Both the position numbers and the translations under genes were made by a program. This document shows positions 53,218 through 62,900 of a stretch of 64,000 nt of DNA, one piece after another. Under the pieces are notes generated by a model that searched no databases, had not been told where the DNA came from, and worked only from the letters and a program-made list of their open reading frames with translations. Each line of letters begins with the position of its first letter. Within the stretch, counting starts at the first letter, position 1. Origin of the DNA: Euborellia annulipes (taxonomy: Eukaryota; Arthropoda; Insecta; Dermaptera; Anisolabididae); contig JAKCPI010001564.1 of NCBI GenBank assembly GCA_023213315.1, positions 62,001 through 126,000 on the forward strand, read 5' to 3'.

Positions 53218-53762
53218 TGTAGAAATAATACGAGGAGCAACGGAACAAAATTATATTTATTTATAAGGGAAAAACGAACTATTTACATAATATTGACATT
53301 GACATAACAAACAATAAAAAGATAGTTGATTATTAAATGTAGGGTATTATATATACTTTAATACTCCCCCTCATTTAATAATCCGATATCAGAAATTAGT
53401 TTCCGAAGTCTTGGTGAGTGAAGTGGCTTTGTTAACATATCGGCCAACTGGTTTTCGCCATTCACTTTGGAAATATTTATTTTTCCCTCATTCACCATTT
53501 CTCTCACGAAAAAATGTCTAATTCTTATATGTTTCGTTCTTCGGTGAAATTCGGGATTTTGTGCCAAACGTATTGCAGCTTCGTTGTCTACGTGTAGAGT
53601 AGGCATCTCATTCAATGTAGAAATAATACGAGGAGCAACGGAACAAAATTATATTTATTTATAAGGGAAAAACGAACTATTTACATAATATTGACATTGA
53701 CATAACAAACAATAAAAAAGATAGTTGATTATTAAATGTAGGGTATTATATATACTTTAATA
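53218..53762 (-). mobile_element. Collapsed Ty1/copia element (LTR - RNase H stub - LTR)
   Basis: Two near-identical ~146-base LTRs (53616-53762 is 5', 53218-53363 is 3', minus strand), each TATTAAAG...TTCTACA. A purine tract GAGGGGGAG abuts the 3' LTR. 5-bp duplication AGCCA (53213-53217, 53763-53767). The interior is only ~252 bases: no primer site, gag, protease, integrase or RT. Confidence 0.93.
53364..53615 (-). pseudogene. copia polyprotein C-terminal stub (RNase H)
   Basis: Residues LHVDNEAAIRLAQNPEFHRR, TKHIRIRHFFVREMVNEGKI, ENQLADMLTKPLHSPRLRKL: the end of copia RNase H, with the DN and the ADMLTKPL signature. It begins directly at the 5' LTR, so it is the product of an internal deletion and is not translatable as a working enzyme. 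Confidence 0.92.
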
Positions 53763-54992
53763 AGCCAGACTTTGTCTAACTCTAAAAAGGAAAAGATAAG
53801 CCATATAAGAATCATTGAATGAAAGACGTAATAAAAATTTTTTAATATTGCACATATGATACATCATTTTTTACTACGTTTTATGCAGAATAATATTCTA
53901 AAATCTAAATTTCATTAGCATGCTTAGTTTTCAAATAATTCAATGAGCAAAGGTCAGATTGTTTATGCCTTGATGTAATTAAATCAAAAACTCTATCTAA
54001 CATATGATACATGTTATTAATTCTTGAATTCTCCCTGATTCCAAAGAACTAAACCCCTTTTAATTATATGATCTAATTTGGGAGTTATTGGCGATCAAAG
54101 TTGAGCTTATTTTCGACCTTAATGACATACAGACACTCAATTTTCTATATTATCGAAAAAGCTTATTTATAATTGTCTGATTAAAACCAAACTTTTACCA
54201 GAGATTTATAATTAAAAAATGAGTTTTTTTCTAAAGTTTCATTGAGATTGGTAAAGAAATAAATAAAATATTGACTATTTTGCAAATTAAGTTTTAGATT
54301 TCGGGATCCCGGATGGGTAAAGAGAGCGCTCTATGAACCGGGTCTAGGCTTGCATCCGAGATCCCGAATTCTAAAACTCAATTTACAAAATAGTCAATAT
54401 TTTATTTATTTCTTTACCAATCTCAATGAAACTTTAGAAAAAAAACTCATTTTTTAATTATAAATCTCTGGTAAAAGTTTGGTTTTAATCAGACAATTAT
54501 AAATAAGCTTTTTCGATAATATAGAAAATTGAGTGTCTGTATGTCATTAAGGTCGAAAATAAGCTCAACTTTGATCGCCAATAACTCCCAAATTAGATCA
54601 TATAATTAAAAGGGGTTTAGTTCTTTGGAATCAGGGAGAATTCAAGAATTAATAACATGTATCATATGTTAGATAGAGTTTTTGATTTAATTACATCAAG
54701 GCATAAACAATCTGACCTTTGCTCATTGAATTATTTGAAAACTAAGCATGCTAATGAAATTTAGATTTTAGAATATTATTCTGCATAAAACGTAGTAAAA
54801 AATGATGTATCATATGTGCAATATTAAAAAATTTTTATTACGTCTTTCATTCAATGATTCTTATATGGCTTATTTTTTCCTTTTAGAGTTAGACAAAGTC
54901 TGGCTCAGGTGGTTAATTCGTCCGCAAGCATTCTATTTTTTTCCATTCTCACGTAACCAAACTTCGCGAGTTCAAATCCACCTCCTGCACTT

Positions 54993-55610
54993 TTTTTAAA
55001 AATCATGTTATCAATGTACTATTCGAACAACCTTAAAACGTGAGAAAGGATTTGTGGAATATAAATTTTGGTAATCCTATGCTGATCCTATGTTTAGAGA
55101 ATTTTGGCAATTTTTTTTTTTTTTTTTTTATTTATGTTGGCCAATGTTAACCAATTGCGCTGGCTGCAGGGAATGGAGTTGGCTGGAGTTGGAGAAAGAA
55201 TCTGGAGGAGCAAATGAGCAGGGTATTATCACAGATTATTGATATATCATTAATCACAGATTAATGATATACCTATCATTAATCTGTAGCTTGAAACATG
55301 CTGTCAGAGCCAGAGAGATGATTTCAGTAACTCAGGGAGGAATTTCATGCTAAAATTTGACAGCGCCGATACTGCAAAATTTTTTTTTCAAAAATTATTT
55401 ATTTTAATTATTAATTTATTTTGTTTTTAGTTTTATTTTTTATATTACCACATGAATATATTGCACATTTATATATATACTCTGTTCATAAAACTTAATT
55501 TTCATATTATGTGATATGACATTTCTATTTTTAATCTTTGAAAATTTTAATTTTTACCCTTCTCATTTAGAAATTAGAAATTTTTTCAATACTGAAACTC
55601 GTTATTAAGA

Positions 55611-55644
<34 letters not shown>

Positions 55645-55744
55645 CGACCCCTGGTTGTCATCGGTATAATATATTTTGCAGCAGAGAGGAAAAAAAATAT
55701 ATACATATATATATATAGGCTATATAAATATATAAAGGCCTTCC
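54993..55744. other. AT-rich intergenic
   Basis: TA tract at 55614-55641; nothing coding. Confidence 0.4.
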
Positions 55745-56112
55745 CTATACATGACCTCTCAGCCAACACATTTGGTAATAATTTAATCTCGTTTTTATTC
55801 TCAATCAACACAATACTCTTTCCTTACACTCCAATCCATTCTGCTTGCAGTATTCGATTATATAATCCATACATCTTTCATGCCACCTTCAAATCTAACA
55901 TTCTTTGCCCCTCTTTTCTCTCGTCATTTCATGACCAAACCTTTCCCCAACCTTTTTTGATGCCTCCATCATCCCTTACATTCCTCGGATCTTTTCATTC
56001 CTTATTCTGTTAATTTTTATTTTACCCAAAGCCCATCTCACCATTCTCATTTACGCCTCAAACCCTTCAACTTTCTTTCCTCGGTTACATGTTATTTGGA
56101 TACTGTTCGAGG
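55745..56112 (-). pseudogene. Non-LTR retrotransposon reverse-transcriptase end, decayed
   Basis: On the minus strand, with stops and shifts: MRMVRWALGKIKINRIRNEK, IRGM, KVGERFGHEMTREKRGKE, RWHERCMDYIIEYCKQNGL. This is the RT C-terminal pattern (..RMLRW..DRIRNE..R..GHV.RR..GRPK.RW.D.I). Clade not decided (RTE/CR1-like). Confidence 0.65.
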
Positions 56113-56119
56113 TTTTTTT

Positions 56120-56240
56120 TAATTAATTTAATATCTATTATCCAATATTCAATATCCGACAAGATTGGGTGCCGCGGGAGTCGAACCCCGGTCCCTAGGC
56201 AGGAAAAGCTAATGTCCTCTCTGAGTCACGGGTCTCAGGC
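56120..56240 (-). repeat. tRNA-derived SINE, family C, reverse
   Basis: Minus strand: ACCCGTGACTCAGAGAGGAC, ATTAGC, B box GGGGTTCGACTCCC, then GGCACCC and an A-rich tail. The acceptor stem does not pair, so not a tRNA gene. Confidence 0.6.
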
Positions 56241-56817
56241 GATTTAATAAATATTAAATTATATGAATTTTCTTCTCGGTTAATATAAGTTATTTCTTTA
56301 TATCTTTTGGTCTGCGCTTCTGAGAACTTTAGAAGTCGCCATCGGCGCGCTTTGGGGGTGGCATTTCAACTTGTCAACAAGTGTTTTTTGCTTTCACACC
56401 TTTTTTGGCGAGATAAGTTTTATCCATCCCATCATTATTTATCTGATGTTTATTTATTAATTTAATAACTGATTAAATGAGTACTAGTCTAGTACTCTAA
56501 GTACTAAGGTCAATGTTCTACTTCGAATACAGCGATTATATAATTTATCTATAGCCCTATAAATATAAAATAAGGTAAAAAATTGTCTACAAGAAGTTTT
56601 TATTTAATCAATAATTTATTGTCCCATGGAAAACATACAAATATATAATAAATATAATAAAATAATAAATAATTCAATTATAAAATATCTACAACCTTGA
56701 ACTTTATTATACAATATTTTAGTAACATTCGTACAAAGTTCAATTTTTTTTTCTTATCTTTTGTTATTGCTGATTCATTTTCATTTTAGTTGTTTAATAT
56801 CAAATTTTATTTTACAG
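56241..56817. other. HACL1 upstream region
   Basis: AT-rich; contains GCCATCGGCGCGCTTTGG (56338-56355), the only GC-rich patch, possibly promoter-associated. TTTTACAG at 56810-56817 is a candidate acceptor for a non-coding first exon. Confidence 0.3.
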
Positions 56818-56864
56818 TAGTTCGCAGAAGTTGCTTTGTGAGCATTTAATAATTGAATATTAAG

Positions 56865-56930
56865 ATGTCACTGGATAATGAAGAAATCCTAAATGGAAAT
56901 CAAATTTTGGCTATTTCTCTTAAGACTCAG
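56865..56930 (+). CDS. HACL1: HACL1 exon 1
   Basis: 22 codons, [20 protein letters not shown] then TQ. The frame is open a little further upstream but this is the first ATG. Donor GTTGGT. Confidence 0.88.
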
Positions 56931-59900
56931 GTTGGTTTAATTGTAACATTTATGAAATTTCAAAGAAATTCTGATCTTCGAGGTGACGAGGATTTCAAAA
57001 AATTGATTTTAACAAGAAACTATTCTTACGATAAGAGATACTTCAACTTAGTGAAAGTGTAATTATAAATGTATAGACTATATATATATTTCGTATTTTT
57101 TCCAGGGCGTTGAATATGCCTTCGGGGTGACTGGAATTCCAGTAATTGAATTATGCATGGAATTACAACGAGTGGGAATTCATTTTGTAGGAATGAGAAA
57201 TGAACAAGCTGCCTGCTATGCAGCTCAGGCTATTGGCTATTTGACAGGTCACCCAGCTGTGTGCGTCGCGGTTAGTGGGCCAGGGATGCTGCACTGTGTT
57301 GCCGGCATGGCAAATGCACAGGCAAACGGATGGTTATTATCACAACTACTTATTTACCTTAATTAATTCCTTTTTCAATGTTTTAATTATTATATTTCCG
57401 TCTTTTAGGCCTCTTATAGTAATAGGAGGTGCTTGTAATGAAGATCAAGATCATATAGGAGGATTTCAAACTTATCCACAATTGGAAGCTGCCAGAATTA
57501 ATTGCAAATATATCACACGTCCTGCTCGACCTGCTCTTATTCCTTTACACGTTGAAAAGGCTGTCAGATTGGCAATCTATGGAAGACCAGGTGAATTTTA
57601 AATTATTCCTCTTTTTGATCAAATGTAAAAATATATATATATATATATATAAGATTTAAACTTTCGACCGTTGGTTCTCGTTGAAACATTTTGTAAATTA
57701 AAATTAAATATACAAATTAAACACTAGGTTATTTGTTTCAAAGGTTTTATTAATTAAAAAATTAACACATGATTCGTATTTCGACAATTCCTTGTAATCA
57801 CTTCTGATGATGACAAGGAATTGTCGAAATACTTATTTATTTTTAAAGGTTTTATTAATTAAAAATTAACACTTGATAAGTATTCGACAATTCCTTGTCA
57901 TCATCAGAAGTGATTACACGAACTTTGATGATGACAAATTGTCGAAATACTTATCAAGTGTTAATTTTAATTAATAAAACCTTTGAAACAAATAACCTAG
58001 TGTTTAATTTGTATATTTAATTTTAATATATATATATAATTTGAAGAGAAGTTGCTGTTGATGTTATGGAATGGAAAAGAGCAAGTACAGGTGCAGCAAA
58101 TAAAGAGAGCCTTTGGATGCCAAATGCCGAAAGGGGGGAGTTTGGGAAAAAATTTTTTTTTTCCATCCTCAGTCCTCGTTGGCTTATAAACTAATTAGGC
58201 ACAAAGTTGTCATTGTTGTTGCGGCACGAATTTTTGCACATGTATATTTTATAAAAATATATTTTATAAAAAAATATACATGCTACACCTGTACTTGTTC
58301 TTTTCCATTATATATATATATATATATGTAGACAGATCGTGAAATTAGACAGTTCATGCCTGTCTAGACAGTTCATGAACTGCAGCCAGATCGTGTAATG
58401 GTCAACAGTTACATGCTCTGGCTAAGACTTTTAGACAGTTCATGAAATGCAATTGGGCCTTAGTCAGATTGTGTAATGCTCGAGATTTATTTGAACTGTC
58501 TAAATTTTTTGGCAGTTCATGAACTGCCTAACAGCATTTTTGCGATCGTGTACCTTTGTAATTTAATGAAGTATATCTAAAAAAAACTTCGATTATTTTC
58601 GAAATTCAAAAAAAGGGCTTCTATAAGTTGTAGACATTTTAAATAGCTTTAATGTAAAAAAAAATTGAGGTAGATAGCTTCAATTTTGTGGCCGCTGGAA
58701 TCTCCCAAAATTAGAACCCTAAGACGTGCACCTATCTCAAGATTTATAAAGTGAGAAAGATTTGGAAAATTTAGTAATCGATAACTTATTGATATTTGTG
58801 AAACAAATTGACTCTGTTCGGGATCTTTTTTTGCTTCACAAACAGTACACAGATCGGCAAGAAAATTTATAACAGATCATGAATCGGTTTGACCAGTACA
58901 CGATTTAGGAGCAGTTCATGAACTGTCTAATTTCACGATCTGTTACGAAGAATTATATATATAAATATATATATATATATATTCTCCGCGCACCGGATGT
59001 ATGCGAACATAAGATTTCTCGAGTTAAGTTAATGTATTTTATAAACAAAATTTGAAAAAACAAGACTTTAAACTGATTTTTCTCAAAACTAGATTTTTCA
59101 TAACCAAAATTTTAAAAATTCATATCTTCCAAACAAAAAATGACTAAAAAAATTTTAAAAATACCGGCTTGCTCAGCAGGATATGTTCTGTACAGAAAGC
59201 ATAAAAACTCAATTTAGACCCCGGTGAAGATTTGGTACCCTTTCATGTGGATGGTCACATATATATAGTTGGTCATTCACTCTTAGACAAGAATGAATTA
59301 TAACTTATTTTAAATACAGTTCTAAAATTGAGCTATTGTTTTTAATGAAAAACATGCATTGTAATTAATTATTTGACTTTTAAAATATATTATTTTTGAA
59401 AAGGTAAGTTAATTAAAGTTAAAATTAATTAAAACGTCAGATGTTTATTTTTTTAATAATTATTTAATCTTTTGGCGATCGATTTCGCTATTTATAGCAC
59501 TCTCAGGCCAGTGTTATATATAATTGAAATTTTGAAAAACCAGTCGACATAGTATGAAAGACATTCACAAAACTAAAAATCATATTTTCTCTCCATCACC
59601 TTCAAACAATTTTTAATTTTTACTATATATGTCGACTGGTTTTTCAAAATTTCAATTATATATAACGCTGGTCTGAGGATGCTATAAATAACGAAATCGA
59701 TCGCCAAGAGATTAAATAATTATTATAAAAAATAAACATCTGACGTCTTAATTAATTTTAACTTTAATTAACTTACCTTTTCATCATGTGCACGTCAGAA
59801 ATAGAGGAATATATTCAACATATATTATTTTTCTTCAAGGATGCTGTTATTTGGATGTCCCTGGAAATTTACTACAATCTTCACTCAAACAAGGAGCAAT

Positions 59901-62900
59901 TTTATGGCCTAATCGAGTGCCTGTGCCTCCTTCTCCTCATCCATCTCCTGAAGATCTTAACCGAGCAAGAGAACTACTCTCCCAGTCCAAACGTCCTTTG
60001 ATTATCATAGGAAAAGGTAAGATTCTCAAATAAAGAATTAATTTATTTGAAAATTAATTTTAATTTTATTGTATTAGGAGCAAATCAAGGATCAGAAGCC
60101 GTTCGTCTCTTGGTACATACCTTAAATGTTCCATTTCTTGCGACTCCTATGGGCAAAGGTGTGGTTCCAGATGGAGATGCCCTAAGCGCTGCGTCCGCTC
60201 GAACGGCAGCTCTCAAGGATGCTGATGTGATTCTTTTATTAGGAGCTCGGCTTAATTGGATATTGCATTTTGGACGGCCGCCTCGATTTAATCCCCAAGT
60301 CAAATTTATCCAGGTTTTTATCAAAACTATGTAATACATATTAAATCTATAAATCTGTTTTGTCGCTATTAATTATAGCAAAGGGATAGGCGTTTCCGAT
60401 TATCCGGGTCTTTAAATAATATATCACTCCAAATTTATATATATAGGCCCTACATAATAATTGATCGGATTTTTATCTAGACTGTCTATGTGAGTCAGAT
60501 TTGCCGCTATCTCTATCCGCAGGTTGGCTATGGTTCCACTGGGCTTTTCGAGGTTCTTAAACTTCCAACCACTTCCTGGCGGACGAATTTAGACGAAAAT
60601 AGACGGTCTAATTTGGATGCTTCGTTACAACAGCTGTCGCTTTCATTTCTTGTTCAAGATATATTTTTATATGTATCCACCGCATTACTTTGGAAACCCT
60701 TTCCATGCTAACAAAATATAAATAAACAAATGGTTTATACATTTTTCAAATTCAAATGTACAGTACCGTTTGCCTTCGGGCTTGTTGTAGCTGGTAGCGT
60801 GCCTACGTATTATACCGAATGTCGCGGGTTCGGACCCCAGGCAATGATTTTATTTAAGCCATTTGGATACCAAATAGAAACGCCTGGTCCCTCAATAGAT
60901 ATATTAATAATTAACGGTTATCGTAAATGGCCTATGTTGCCGAAAAGACTGTGTGAATGTGTGTGCGAGTGTGAGTGTGAATGAGAAAAAAGTGTGAGTG
61001 TTTAAAAAAAAAATGTACGGTACTGTCTATATATACCGTATCTCGACACAAAAAAAATCTGGTGTAACAAGCACAGAACACAACTTTTGATTACCGAAGG
61101 TAAGAGAAAGTTGTGTACTGTGCGACCAGTCACACCAGATTTTTTCATCATATATATATATGCAAAGATAAGTTTTCTCGGGTTAAGTCGCGTGGGGTGC
61201 TGAGATTTACTCGACGTTTCGGCTCTCTTTTTGGAGCCATTTTCAAGAGAGAAGGAAGTTAGGAGGTAATGGTGGAGAGGGGTTGTTTACGGGGTCGCAG
61301 TCTTCCTGGTCCCCAGGTGACCTGGGGGGTGACCAAAATATATATATATGTTCTGGAAGGTTTCCGCGACCGGATGTATGCGAAGATAAGTTTTCTCGGG
61401 TTGTGTCGCGTGTGATGTTGAGATTTACTCGACGTTTCGGCTCTCCTTTTGGAGCCATTTTCAAGAGTATGGAATTAGGGGGAATTGTTGGGGTGGTTTG
61501 TTTATGGGGTCGCAGTCTTGCTGGTCCCCAGGTCAATTTGGATGCCTCAGAGGCTTGGTTTGGTCTCTGAGAGCAGGAGGAAGGTTGAATGTGTGTAATT
61601 GCGTTTGTGTTCGGTTTAGGTTGACTACGGGGCCTCAGTCAATTAGCAAGGCCATTAAACCTAACAAAGAGCCCCCTTCCACCACACCAATTAAGCAGCT
61701 CATTAAGATTCAAAAAGGGATTACCACTCCAAAACCAATTAGCTCTAAAAAGGGGTCAGTCAATAACAAAGGAATGACCATTAGTACCCCCACCTACTCA
61801 GGTATAAAAGCAGCAAACCCAACCGAGAAGGTTCAGTCGTCAGCTAGCCATCAAGCATGCAAGACCTCGAGCGCCATAGCAGTAAGAAAAACCAAAACAC
61901 AAATCACTTCGACCATCAACACGCAAACCGCCACCACACAACCCAACACATCTCAAACACAAACACAAGCCTCGGAAACATCCAGCAATACATCGACTGG
62001 GGGAGTAGGCAGATTGAGGCCCCAAAGTCAACCTAAATTAAACACAGACACGATCACACACACACGCACCCAATCTCCTAACACATCCACTAACCAAACC
62101 AATAACACATCGACTTGGGGAGGCAGACTGAGGCCCCGTAGTCAACCTAAACCGAACACAAACGCAATTACACACACTCAACCTTCCTCCTGCTCTCAGA
62201 GACCAAACCAAGCCTCTGAGCATCCAAATTGACCTGGGGACCAGCAAGACTGCGACCCCGTAAACAAACCACCCCAACAATTCCCCCTAATTCCATACTC
62301 TTGAAAATGGCTCCAAAAGGAGAGCTGATGTTGAGTGATGTTGAGTGATGTTGAGATTTACTCGACGTTTCGGCTCTCCTTTTGGAGCCATTTTCAAGAG
62401 TATGGAATTAGGGGGAATTGTTGGGGTGGTTTGTTTACGGGGTCGCAGTCTTGCTGGTCCCCAGGTCAATTTGGATGCCTCAGAGGCTTGGTTTGGTCTC
62501 TGAGAGCAGGAGGAAGGTTGAGTGTGTGTAATTGCGTTTGTGTTCGGTTTGGGTTGACTACGGGGCCTCAGTCGTAAACAAACCACCCCAACAATTCCCC
62601 CCTAATTCCATACTCTTGAAAATGGCTCCAAAAGGAGAGCCGAAACGTCGAGTAAATCTCAACATCACACGCGACATAACCCGAGAAAACTTATCTTTGC
62701 ATACATCCGGTCGCGGAAACCTTCCAGAATATATATATATAAGCTTATATATATATGTTATTGCTACTATAACATATTTAACGTACAAATTTTTTTTTCG
62801 ATTTTTTTTAGGTAGATATTTGTGCAGAAGAATTACATAATTCCGTCCATGCTACTCTGGCTTGTCAGTCGGATGTTGGCGTTTTCGCTTCTCTGCTTGT

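Larger units (their letters stand above)
51748..54992. mobile_element. Large palindrome with tRNA-like ends, nested insertions in left arm
   Basis: Right arm (54345-54992) is uninterrupted: GTCTGGCTCAGGTGGTTAAT (A-box-like) and CGAGTTCAAATCCACC (B box). The left arm is the same sequence reversed, broken by the hAT element (51794-53164) and the copia remnant (53218-53762). Joining 51748-51793, 53173-53217 and 53768-54318 restores the arm. Spacer ~54319-54344. Confidence 0.85.
57698..58025. mobile_element. Palindromic cluster of three to four hammerhead-like copies
   Basis: Outer arms TACAAATTAAACACTAGGTT and complement. Inside are repeated units with CTGATGATGACAAGG, TTGTCGAAATACTTATC and AAGTG in alternating orientation. 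In HACL1 intron 3. Confidence 0.7.
59399..59782. mobile_element. Palindromic element with two outward hammerhead motifs
   Basis: Arms AAGGTAAGTTAATTAAAGTT ... complement, through ACGTCAGATGTTTATTTTT and the ribozyme-like motifs, around ~59530-59640. Ends about 57 bases before HACL1 exon 4. Confidence 0.75.

Noticed and set aside
56165..56240. tRNA gene on the minus strand
   Set aside because: A and B boxes are present but acceptor and anticodon stems do not pair; the same head recurs in SINE copies.
61498..62232. Ser/Thr-rich 244-codon protein
   Set aside because: It spans the arms of a palindromic element and its low-complexity sequence includes translated repeat arms; no homology or splice support.
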